DNA of 64,000 nucleotides, from the NCBI RefSeq assembly GCF_001884735.1, contig NZ_MJAP01000034.1:186001-250000 (forward strand). The letters run 5' to 3'. Made by a program: the position numbers and the translations under genes. This DNA is from Natronohydrobacter thiooxidans. Lineage in GTDB: Bacteria; Pseudomonadota; Alphaproteobacteria; Rhodobacterales; Rhodobacteraceae. Shown in pieces: positions 1 through 10,970 of this stretch; position 1 is the stretch's first letter; the number at the start of each line of letters is the position of its first letter. Under the pieces are notes generated by a model. It had not been told where the DNA came from, ran no database searches, and saw only the letters and a list, made by a program, of their open reading frames with translations.

Positions 1-764
1 CTGACACCCGAATTCGGCATGGGGTTGCAGGGCGTGCTGATGGTCCGGCAGGATGTGCTCTCGGGCATCCTCAACGGCATTGACACCAGTGTCTGGTCGC
101 CCGAACTTGACCCGCTGATCACCCCCTATGACACGCCAGCAGGCAAGGCCGCCAATAAATCCGCCCTGCGCGCCGAGTTTGGCCTGCCAGAGGCCGAAGG
201 GCCGCTTTGCGTTGTCATCTCGCGCATGACCGAACAGAAAGGGCTCGATCTGCTCTTGCAGGCGCTGCCTGCGCTTACCGACCGGGGCGGGCAGCTTGCG
301 GTTCTGGGCAGCGGCGATCCGGCGATGCAGGCCGCGTTCGAGCGCGCCGCGCGCCATCCCAATGTGGCCGTGCGCATCGGCTATGACGAGGCGCTGTCAC
401 ACCGGATGATGGCGGGGGGGGATGCAATCCTTGTGCCCTCGCGCTTTGAACCCTGCGGCCTGACCCAGCTTTACGGGCTGCGCTACGGCACCCTGCCGCT
501 GGTGGCGCTCACGGGCGGGCTGGCGGATACGGTCATCCCTGCCACGCCCGCCACGCTGGCGGCCAAGCCCGTCGCAACCGGCATCCAGTTCGCGCCGGTC
601 ACAGCGCAGGCGCTGGCCAGCGCACTGGCCCGGCTTTGCGGGCTTTATGCCCAGCCAAAACTCTGGCGGCAGATGCAACGCAATGCTATGGCCCAGCCTG
701 TCGGATGGGATCATTCGGCCGCTGCTTATGCGGCGCTTTACAAGGGCTTGCTTGGCATCACGAC

Positions 765-768
<4 letters not shown>
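1..768 (+). CDS. glgA: Glycogen synthase (ADP-glucose), C-terminal part
   Basis: The reading frame is open from base 1, so the true start lies outside the window; 255 residues remain. It begins inside the segment LTPEFGMG...LNGID, typical of bacterial GlgA, and carries the GT5/GT4 C-terminal donor-binding motif near RFEPCGLTQLYGLRYG (about residues 146-161 of the fragment) followed by GGLADTV. GlgA transfers glucose from ADP-glucose to the non-reducing end of alpha-1,4-glucan in the cytoplasm. The stop codon overlaps the glgX start (ATGA), so the two are translationally coupled in a glycogen operon. Confidence 0.95.
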
Positions 769-4519
<3,751 letters not shown>

Positions 4520-4522
4520 GCC

Positions 4523-6391
4523 ATGGCCCGCACTGCGCCCGCCTCCGAACTCTATGATCTGCGCGCCGCGCGCAGCGCGCCCGATCTCTGGCCGATGCTG
4601 GAACGGCTCTATGGCGGCCATCCCGACCTTGCCGCCATGTCCGCCGCGCTCCGCGACGAGATGGCGCGGGCATGGAAGGCCCGTCCCGCAGATCTGAAAC
4701 GCCTCGATCTGCAACGCGATCTCGAACCCGACTGGTTCCTGCGCCCCGATATGGTGGGCTATGCCGCCTATGCCGACCGTTTCGCAGGCTCGATCAGCGC
4801 GATCGAGGGCAAGCTCGACTATCTCGACGGGCTGGGCGTGCGTTACCTGCATGTCATGCCTTGCCTGAAGCCCCGCAAGGGGCCGAATGACGGCGGCTAT
4901 TCGGTGCAGGATTACCGCCGTATCAACCCGGCCTTAGGCAGCATGGCCGATCTCGAACGGCTCGCGCGCAAGATGCGCGGGCGGGGCATGTCGCTCTGCG
5001 TCGATCTGGTGCTGAACCACACGGCGCGCGAACATGACTGGGCGCAAAAAGCGATTGCGGGCGAGAAAGCCTATCAGGAATACTATTACATCTTCGATGA
5101 CGACACCCTGCCGCGCCAATATGAACAGACGCTGGTCGAGATCTTCCCCAATGACGCGCCGGGCAGTTTCACCTTCGTGCCGGAACTCGGCAAATGGGTC
5201 TGGACCACCTTCCATGAACATCAATGGGATCTGAACTGGTCGAATCCTTGGGTGTTTCTGGAAATCTCCAAGATCATGCTGTTTCTGGCCAATAAGGGCG
5301 TGGATGTGCTGCGCCTCGATGCCGTGGCCTTCATGTGGAAACGCATGGGCACCCGCTGCCAGTCCGAACCCGAAGTGCATATGATCCTGCGCGCGCTGCG
5401 CGCCGTCTGCCGCATCGTCGCGCCCGCCGTGATCCATCTGGAAGAAGCCATCACCGCGCCCGCCGAAATGCTGACCTATCTGGGCACGGGCGAGCATGAC
5501 GGGCGCGTGGGCAATCTCGCCTATCACAACTCGCTGATGGTGCAATACTGGTCGGCGCTTGCCTCGCGCGACACCAAGCTGATGCGCCATGTCCTGGCCA
5601 CGCATTTCCCCGAACGGCTGAGCAACGCCACTTACGTCACCTATCTGCGCTGCCATGATGATATCGGCTGGGCCGTGACCGATGAGGACGCCGCCGATCT
5701 GGGCTTTTCGGGCGCGGCGCATCGCGCCTTTCTGTCGGATTTCTACGAGGGCAGCTTTCCCGGCAGCTTCGCCAAGGGCGCGCTCTTTCAGGAAAACCCG
5801 GCCACCGGCGACAAGCGCATTTCGGGCACATTGGCCTCGCTCACCGGGATCGAGTCCGGCCCGGAACAGGCGGAACTTGCCGTGCAGCGCATGCTGCTGG
5901 GCGTGGCCCTGATCGCCAGCTACGGCGGCGTGCCGATGATCTATATGGGCGACGAGATCGCGCTTGCGAATGACTGGTCCTATCTCGACAATCCGCTGCA
6001 CGCCCCCGACAGCCGCTGGCTGCACCGTCCGGTGATGGACTGGGACAGGGCCGATGCGGCCGAGAGTGACCCGGCCAGCCCGCAAGGGCAGGTGCTGCAG
6101 GGCACGCGCGCGATCCTGCACCGCCGCGCCGCCTTGCCGCAGCTTCATTCCGGCGTGCCGACCCGCATCCTGCATCCCGAGAATACGCAGGTTCTGGCCT
6201 TCGCGCGCCTCGCTCCCACCGGGCCGGTGCTCTGCCTGTTCAACTTCACCGAAGCGGTGCAGCGCATCCCCGAGGGTTGGCTGCGCGCCCAAGGGGCGGA
6301 AAAGATGCATGATCTGCTCTCGGGCCATGATATCGGCCTGCATGACGGGGCGCTGGTGCTCCTGCCCTATGCGCGGGTCTGGATGATCTGA
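4523..6391 (+). CDS. Amylosucrase (GH13_4), last gene of the glycogen operon
   Basis: 622 residues of the GH13 family. The order of motifs matches amylosucrase rather than a plain amylase: DLVLNHTAREHDWA, a long B domain with YYYIFDD and LNWSNPWV, the nucleophile region VLRLDAVAFMWKRMGT, the acid/base Glu in IHLEEAITAPAEM, the transition-state Asp in YLRCHDDIGW, then PMIYMGDEIALAND and DSRWLHRP. Amylosucrase transfers the glucosyl unit of sucrose to alpha-1,4-glucan and releases fructose. Three bases from pgm, so probably co-transcribed. Sucrose hydrolase or sucrose isomerase are alternatives within the same sequence group. The end is convergent with a gntR gene. Confidence 0.85.
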   Translation: MARTAPASELYDLRAARSAPDLWPMLERLYGGHPDLAAMSAALRDEMARAWKARPADLKRLDLQRDLEPDWFLRPDMVGYAAYADRFAGSISAIEGKLDYLDGLGVRYLHVMPCLKPRKGPNDGGYSVQDYRRINPALGSMADLERLARKMRGRGMSLCVDLVLNHTAREHDWAQKAIAGEKAYQEYYYIFDDDTLPRQYEQTLVEIFPNDAPGSFTFVPELGKWVWTTFHEHQWDLNWSNPWVFLEISKIMLFLANKGVDVLRLDAVAFMWKRMGTRCQSEPEVHMILRALRAVCRIVAPAVIHLEEAITAPAEMLTYLGTGEHDGRVGNLAYHNSLMVQYWSALASRDTKLMRHVLATHFPERLSNATYVTYLRCHDDIGWAVTDEDAADLGFSGAAHRAFLSDFYEGSFPGSFAKGALFQENPATGDKRISGTLASLTGIESGPEQAELAVQRMLLGVALIASYGGVPMIYMGDEIALANDWSYLDNPLHAPDSRWLHRPVMDWDRADAAESDPASPQGQVLQGTRAILHRRAALPQLHSGVPTRILHPENTQVLAFARLAPTGPVLCLFNFTEAVQRIPEGWLRAQGAEKMHDLLSGHDIGLHDGALVLLPYARVWMI

Positions 6392-6416
6392 GGGCTGGCC
6401 GCGAGAGGTGTAAAGA

Positions 6417-6440
6417 CCCGGCCTATGGCCGGGGCGCCCC
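6417..6440. terminator. Hairpin between convergent amylosucrase and gntR genes
   Basis: CCCGGCC (6417-6423) and GGCCGGG (6427-6433) form a 7-bp stem with a TAT loop, overlapping the palindrome GGGGCGCCCC. There is no T-run on either strand, so intrinsic termination is doubtful; its place between two converging stop codons is the main argument. Confidence 0.4.
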
Positions 6441-6451
6441 GCTGCGCGGCC

Positions 6452-7183
6452 TCACACCTCGACCCGATAATGCAGCCCGTCTGTCTTGATCCAGGAAAGG
6501 CGCAACTCCACAGGCTGTTCCGAATAATCCAGCGCCACCCGGCGCACCAGCAGGACTGGCGCGCCCACAGCCAGACCCAGTTCGCGCGCACAGGCCCCGG
6601 TCGCACGATCCGCCGTGATCTCTTCGCGCGCGCGATGCACGGTCGCGGCATATTCGGTCTGGTAGAGCTGATAAAGCGTGTTCGGCAGCACCTCCGGCCA
6701 GGTCTCCAGCGCCTTGAACCGCGCGGCATCCAGCAGGATATGCTCATAAAGGATCGGCACCCCGTCGCCTTCGCGCACGCGGGTAATGCATAGCAGATCC
6801 GCCCCCGGCTCGACCCCCAGCGCCTGCGCCTCCTCGGCATTGGCACTGCGCCGCCCCCGCGCCAGTACCCGGCTTTCGGGGCGCAGCCTGCTGCCATCGG
6901 CGCGGCGCATGTTGAAGAAGCGAAACAGCACCGCATCGCTGTCATGGCTTGCGACCACCGTGCCCTTGCCCTGACGGCGCAGCACCACCCCCTCGGCGGC
7001 CAGATCCAGCAGCGCCTTGCGCAATGTGCCCACCGCCACGCCATAGTGTTCGGCCAGTTTGATCTCGGGCGGCAGATAGGTTCCGGGCGACCATTCCCCG
7101 GCTTCGATCCGGGCCATCATCAGATCACGCAACTGCCGGTGCAGCGGCTGGGCAAAGGGACGCGCGGGGATTGGGCGGGGCAT
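6452..7183 (-). CDS. GntR-family regulator, HutC/UTRA type, divergent from the sulfolactate genes
   Basis: An N-terminal winged helix-turn-helix (LAEHYGVAVGTLRKALLDLA, then the wing GVVLRRQGKGTVV) is followed by a UTRA ligand-binding domain (about residues 80-243: LYEHILLD..., ending VELRLSWIKTDGLHYRVEV). The frame is open to a GTG at 7213, but a TATAAT box lies only about 7 bases before that GTG, so it would be leaderless; the ATG at 7183 has GAAAGG 6-7 bases upstream and is preferred (243 residues). Promoters for this gene and the + strand operon overlap, so the protein probably controls both; its ligand is likely a sulfonated three-carbon acid, by context only. Confidence 0.85.
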   Translation of the reverse strand: MPRPIPARPFAQPLHRQLRDLMMARIEAGEWSPGTYLPPEIKLAEHYGVAVGTLRKALLDLAAEGVVLRRQGKGTVVASHDSDAVLFRFFNMRRADGSRLRPESRVLARGRRSANAEEAQALGVEPGADLLCITRVREGDGVPILYEHILLDAARFKALETWPEVLPNTLYQLYQTEYAATVHRAREEITADRATGACARELGLAVGAPVLLVRRVALDYSEQPVELRLSWIKTDGLHYRVEV

Positions 7184-7206
7184 AGGGGGCCTTTCGGGGA
7201 TGGGCG

Positions 7207-7236
7207 TTGACACTTCTCTATTATATAAACTATACA
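7207..7236 (+). promoter_or_regulatory. Sigma-70-like promoter of the sulfolactate operon
   Basis: TTGACA (7207-7212), 18-base spacer, TATACA (7231-7236). It faces the dehydrogenase gene beginning at 7285 and overlaps the opposite-strand promoter of the GntR gene. The AT-rich spacer with the palindrome TTATATAA (7221-7228) stands out in a GC-rich genome and is the likely operator. Confidence 0.65.
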
Positions 7237-7248
7237 GCTTTCAAGCAA
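7220..7248 (-). promoter_or_regulatory. Promoter of the divergent gntR gene, overlapping the operon promoter
   Basis: On the minus strand TTGCTT (7243-7248), a 17-base spacer and a perfect TATAAT (7220-7225). The predicted transcription start falls at about 7213, exactly at the upstream in-frame GTG. One repressor dimer bound at 7214-7240 could block both promoters. Confidence 0.6.
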
Positions 7249-7284
7249 CGGTTTTCGTGAGTCGTCCGCCCCACAGGAAGAATG

Positions 7285-8283
7285 ATGACAGAGCTTGAAA
7301 TATCCCTGCAAACCGCGACCGAACTGGCGCTTTCGGCCTTCACCACTGCCGGAATGCCCCAGGAGCTGGCCCTGCCTGCTGCCCGCGCGCTGGTCATGGC
7401 CGAGCGCGAGGGGCTGCCCTCGCATGGTCTGGCGCGGGTGCCCTTCTATGTGGCGCAGATGCGGGCAGGTAAGGTGCGGGCTTCGGCCGCACCGCAGGTC
7501 ACAACAGATGGCGCGGTGATCCGCGTCGATGCCGGTTTTGGTCTGGCTTTTGCCGCGATCGAGGCCGGTGCGCAAGCCGCCCGCGCTGTCACCCGCGATC
7601 TGGGCGTGGCCGTGGTCAGCGTCACCCATTCGCATCATTTCGGCGTCGCAGGACAAGCGGTCGAACCTTTCGCCCGCGAGGGTCTGATCGCGCTGGCCTT
7701 CGCCAACGCCCCCGCCGCGATGGCCCCCTGGGGCGGCAATCGCGCGCTTTACGGCACCAATCCCGTGGCCTTTGCCTGCCCGCGTGCGCAGGGTGCACCA
7801 CTGGTCATTGACCTGTCGCTCAGCCATGTCGCCCGCGGCAAGGTGATGCTGGCGCAGAAGGCCGGAAACCCCATCCCCGCCGATTGGGCGCTGGACCCGG
7901 ATGGCAACCCCACGACCGATGCCGATGCCGCGATGGCGGGCACCATGCTGCCCTCGGGCGGGGCCAAGGGCGCAGCCCTTGCGCTGATGGTGGAATTGCT
8001 GACGGCAGGGCTCGCCGGGGCACAATTTGGCTATGAAGCCAGCTCGCTTTTCGACGATCAGGGCCCGCCGCCGGATCTCGCGCATTTCCTGCTGGTGCTG
8101 GACCCGGCGCGCTTCGCCCCCGGCTTTGCCACGCGCGCCGAAGCGATGTTTCAGGCCATCGAGGCACAGGAGGGCGCGCGCCTGCCCGGCTCGCGCCGCG
8201 CCACCGAACGCGCCGCCCGCGCCACGACACTCCGAATTTCCCGGACCCTGCATGACACGCTTGCAGATCTGGCCACCATCTGA
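7285..8283 (+). CDS. comC: Ldh2/malate-lactate dehydrogenase family, probable (R)-sulfolactate dehydrogenase (ComC type)
   Basis: About 332 residues of the NAD(P)H-dependent LDH2/MDH2 family, with EREGLPSHGLARVPFY near residue 40 and the conserved VTHSHHFGVAG near residue 113. ComC-type members interconvert sulfopyruvate and (R)-sulfolactate. The specific call rests on the two SuyAB-like genes directly downstream, which cleave (R)-sulfolactate; from sequence alone malate, lactate or ureidoglycolate dehydrogenase cannot be excluded. Two ATGs occur at 7282 and 7285; AGGA at 7275-7278 is better spaced for 7285. First gene of a four-gene + operon. Confidence 0.72.
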   Translation: MTELEISLQTATELALSAFTTAGMPQELALPAARALVMAEREGLPSHGLARVPFYVAQMRAGKVRASAAPQVTTDGAVIRVDAGFGLAFAAIEAGAQAARAVTRDLGVAVVSVTHSHHFGVAGQAVEPFAREGLIALAFANAPAAMAPWGGNRALYGTNPVAFACPRAQGAPLVIDLSLSHVARGKVMLAQKAGNPIPADWALDPDGNPTTDADAAMAGTMLPSGGAKGAALALMVELLTAGLAGAQFGYEASSLFDDQGPPPDLAHFLLVLDPARFAPGFATRAEAMFQAIEAQEGARLPGSRRATERAARATTLRISRTLHDTLADLATI

Positions 8284-8306
8284 CCGACCTGAAGGGAGAG
8301 AGCACC

Positions 8307-8597
8307 ATGACCACCCATCCGCAACTGCTTGTCCATGGCAAGGCCGATAATGTCGGCGTCGTCGTGGTCGAGGGGCTGACCGCCGGCACTGACATGCTTT
8401 GTGTCTGCACCGAGGATAACAGCGATTTCCGCCTGACCGCGAAAGCCGATATTCCCATCGGCCACAAGGTCGCGCTGCAAGACCTGCAGGCAGGCGATAC
8501 CGTCCTCAAATATGGCGAGGATATCGGCAAGATGGTGGGCGCGGCGGAACGCGGCGGCCATGTCCATACCCACAATCTTAAAACCAAGCGCTGGTAA
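8307..8597 (+). CDS. suyA: (R)-sulfolactate sulfo-lyase, small subunit (UxaA N-terminal SAF-like domain)
   Basis: 96 residues corresponding to the separate N-terminal SAF domain of UxaA-type dehydratases: LLVHGKADNVGVVVVEGL, then IPIGHKVALQDL and the end GGHVHTHNLK. In altronate dehydratase this domain is fused to the catalytic part; here it is a separate gene just before the large subunit, as in SuyAB. Together they release sulfite from (R)-3-sulfolactate, giving pyruvate. A clear ribosome site (AAGGGAGAGAGC) precedes the ATG, and a strong one (AAGGGGG) precedes suyB 12 bases later. Confidence 0.82.
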   Translation: MTTHPQLLVHGKADNVGVVVVEGLTAGTDMLCVCTEDNSDFRLTAKADIPIGHKVALQDLQAGDTVLKYGEDIGKMVGAAERGGHVHTHNLKTKRW

Positions 8598-8609
8598 GGG
8601 GGAACGATC

Positions 8610-9791
8610 ATGGCTTTTGATTTCACGCAAGAAACCGTCAAGGCTTGGCGTCGCGAGAATGGCCGCGTCGGCGTACGCAACCATGTGCTGATCCTGCCGG
8701 TCGATGACATTTCCAATGCCGCCTGCGAGGCTGTGGCCAATAACGTCAAGGGCACGATGGCCATTCCCCACGCTTATGGGCGTCTGCAGTTCGGCGAGGA
8801 TCTGGATCTCCATTTCCGCACCATCATCGGCACTGGCGCGAACCCGAACGTGGCCGCCGTCGTCGTCATCGGGATCGAGCCGGAATGGACCAAGATCATC
8901 GTGGACGGCATCGCCAAGACCGGCAAGCCGGTCGAGGGGTTCTGGATCGAACAGAATGGCGATTTCGAGACGATCCGTCGCGCAAGCTGGAAAGCCAAGG
9001 AATTCGTGCATTGGGCCTCGGAACTGCAGAAGGAAGATTGCCCGCTGACCGATCTCTGGGTCTCGACCAAATGCGGCGAGAGCGACACCACGACCGGGCT
9101 TTCCTCCTGCCCGACCGTCGGCAATATGTATGACAAGCTCCTGCCGCACGGGCTTTACGGGGTGTTCGGCGAAACCTCGGAAATCACCGGGGCCGAGCAT
9201 ATCTGCGAAAAGCGCGCCGCCAATCCCGAAGCAGCGGCCAAATTCATGAAGACCTGGAAAGCCTATCAGGACGATGTGATCGAGCAGTTCAAGACCTCGG
9301 ATCTCTCCGACAGCCAGCCCACCAAGGGCAATATTCTGGGCGGCCTCACCACCATCGAGGAAAAGGCGCTGGGCAATCTGGAAAAGATCGGCCGCACATC
9401 GACCTATATCGACGTGCTCGAACCGGCAGAAGCCCCGGCCAAGGGGGCAGGGCTCTACTTCATGGACACCTCTTCGGCGGCGGCGGAATGCGTGACCCTG
9501 ATGGCCGCTGCGGGCTATGTCATCCACACATTCCCCACCGGGCAGGGCAATGTGGTCGGCAACCCCATCGTGCCGGTGATCAAGATTTCCGGCAACCCGC
9601 GCACGCTGCGCACCATGGCGGAACATATCGATGTCGATGTGACCGGCGTTCTGACCCGCGAAATGACCATTGATCAGGCGGGTGACGCGCTGATCGAGAT
9701 GATCAAGCGCACCGCCAATGGCCGCATGACGGCAGCCGAGGCGCTGGGCCATCGCGAATTCTCGATGACCAAGCTCTACCGCTCCGCCTGA
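8610..9791 (+). CDS. suyB: (R)-sulfolactate sulfo-lyase, large subunit (UxaA C-terminal domain)
   Basis: 393 residues. It begins [20 protein letters not shown] and includes [21 protein letters not shown] (about residues 149-169), [19 protein letters not shown] and [19 protein letters not shown], all resembling the SuyB sequence I remember. The conserved Cys residues fit the iron-dependent UxaA family. Product with SuyA: pyruvate plus sulfite from (R)-sulfolactate. The altronate/galactarate dehydratase families share the fold, but the split subunits, the Ldh2 gene upstream and the exporter downstream favour sulfonate metabolism. Confidence 0.83.
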   Translation: MAFDFTQETVKAWRRENGRVGVRNHVLILPVDDISNAACEAVANNVKGTMAIPHAYGRLQFGEDLDLHFRTIIGTGANPNVAAVVVIGIEPEWTKIIVDGIAKTGKPVEGFWIEQNGDFETIRRASWKAKEFVHWASELQKEDCPLTDLWVSTKCGESDTTTGLSSCPTVGNMYDKLLPHGLYGVFGETSEITGAEHICEKRAANPEAAAKFMKTWKAYQDDVIEQFKTSDLSDSQPTKGNILGGLTTIEEKALGNLEKIGRTSTYIDVLEPAEAPAKGAGLYFMDTSSAAAECVTLMAAAGYVIHTFPTGQGNVVGNPIVPVIKISGNPRTLRTMAEHIDVDVTGVLTREMTIDQAGDALIEMIKRTANGRMTAAEALGHREFSMTKLYRSA

Positions 9792-9816
9792 TCCGGCGCA
9801 TCTGTCATGACGCAGG

Positions 9817-9836
9817 GGCGGGCTGCAAGGCCCGCC
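9817..9836 (+). terminator. Intercistronic hairpin between suyB and the exporter gene
   Basis: GGCGGGC (9817-9823), loop TGCAAG, GCCCGCC (9830-9836), then TTCCTTCTC. A 7-bp perfect GC stem with a weak pyrimidine tail; it may reduce expression of the exporter or protect the upstream message. Confidence 0.5.
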
Positions 9837-9866
9837 TTCCTTCTCCCGCGCCCCCGAGAGGCCCGA

Positions 9867-10877
9867 ATGACCCCCATCGCTCGCCTGCGCGCCTTCGCCA
9901 CGCCCCTCGCGCCGGGGCTGATGCTGGCCGCGACCATCGCCGCTGCAGCAGCCTTCCTTGGCGCGCATTACGGTGCGCCGGTGATGCTGTTTGCGCTTCT
10001 GCTCGGCATGGCGTTCAACTTCCTGCATCAGGACGGCCCCTGCCGCGCAGGTATCGAATTCGCGGCGAAATTCATCCTGCGGCTGGGGGTGGGGCTTCTG
10101 GGCATCCGCATCGCGCTTGATGACGTTGCGCAGATCGGGCTGACGGGCGCGGGCGTGCTGGCGGGGCTGATCGTGCTGACCATCGCGACCGGCTTCATTG
10201 TGGCCCCGCTCTTCAGGCGCCAGTGGCGTTTCGCGCTCCTGACCGGGGGCGCGGTGGCGATCTGCGGGGCCTCTGCCGCGCTCGCCATCGCCGCCGTCAT
10301 CCCGCGCAATGACAAGACCGAGCGCAACACGCTCTTTACCGTCATCGCGGTCACGGCGCTCTCGACCATCGCCATGGTCGCCTATCCGCTGCTGTTTCAG
10401 GCGCTGGGCTTCACCGAAGTGCAACAGGGCTTCCTGATCGGCGCCACCATTCACGATGTGGCGCAGGTGGTCGGCGCAGGGTTTTCGGTCTCGGATGCCG
10501 CGGGCGAAATGGCCACCATTACCAAACTCTTCCGCGTGGCCATGCTGCCCGTGGTGCTGGTCGCGATCGTGCTGCTGCTGCGTGCAACCGGCACCGGGGC
10601 AGGGCAGGGCAAGATCCCGCTGCTGCCATGGTTCATGGTGCTGTTTCTGGCCCTCGTGGTGCTTGGCAGCGCGGTTGATCTGCCCGAGCTTCTGGTGCTG
10701 AAGCTTGACACGATCTCGCGCGCCTGCCTGATCACCGCGATTGCGGCGCTGGGCGTCAAGACCTCGCTCAAGACGCTGACCGCCGTGGGCGGCGGCCATC
10801 TGGCCATCGTGGTGATCGAGACACTGGCGCTTCTCGCCCTCGCCATGGCAGCACTCCACTGGCTCAACCTGTTGTGA
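9867..10877 (+). CDS. suyZ: YeiH-family putative sulfate/sulfite exporter of the sulfolactate operon
   Basis: 336 residues, a strongly hydrophobic protein with about ten membrane helices. Family motifs include LLLGMAFNFL, LRLGVGLLGIRIAL, GAVAICGASAALAIAAVIP and GATIHDVAQVVGAGF. This family (UPF0324/YeiH) often accompanies genes that release sulfite from organosulfonates and is thought to export the sulfur anion. The frame is open to 9807, but the ATG at 9867 has GAGAGG six bases upstream and gives a sensible N-terminus. The specific name is given by context; the transported ion is inferred. Confidence 0.72.
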   Translation: MTPIARLRAFATPLAPGLMLAATIAAAAAFLGAHYGAPVMLFALLLGMAFNFLHQDGPCRAGIEFAAKFILRLGVGLLGIRIALDDVAQIGLTGAGVLAGLIVLTIATGFIVAPLFRRQWRFALLTGGAVAICGASAALAIAAVIPRNDKTERNTLFTVIAVTALSTIAMVAYPLLFQALGFTEVQQGFLIGATIHDVAQVVGAGFSVSDAAGEMATITKLFRVAMLPVVLVAIVLLLRATGTGAGQGKIPLLPWFMVLFLALVVLGSAVDLPELLVLKLDTISRACLITAIAALGVKTSLKTLTAVGGGHLAIVVIETLALLALAMAALHWLNLL

Positions 10878-10890
10878 TGGGGATTCCCGC

Positions 10891-10919
10891 TCGACACTCT
10901 GGCCCGCTTGCCCTATAGC
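10891..10919 (+). promoter_or_regulatory. Candidate promoter of the DEAD-box helicase gene
   Basis: TCGACA (10891-10896), 17-base spacer, TATAGC (10914-10919). It lies in the short gap after the exporter gene and about 50 bases before the helicase ATG at 10971. Confidence 0.4.
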
Positions 10920-10970
10920 GCGGGGTTTGATGCGCACCTTGCGGGTGCCAGCCCCAAGGATTCCCTGACG

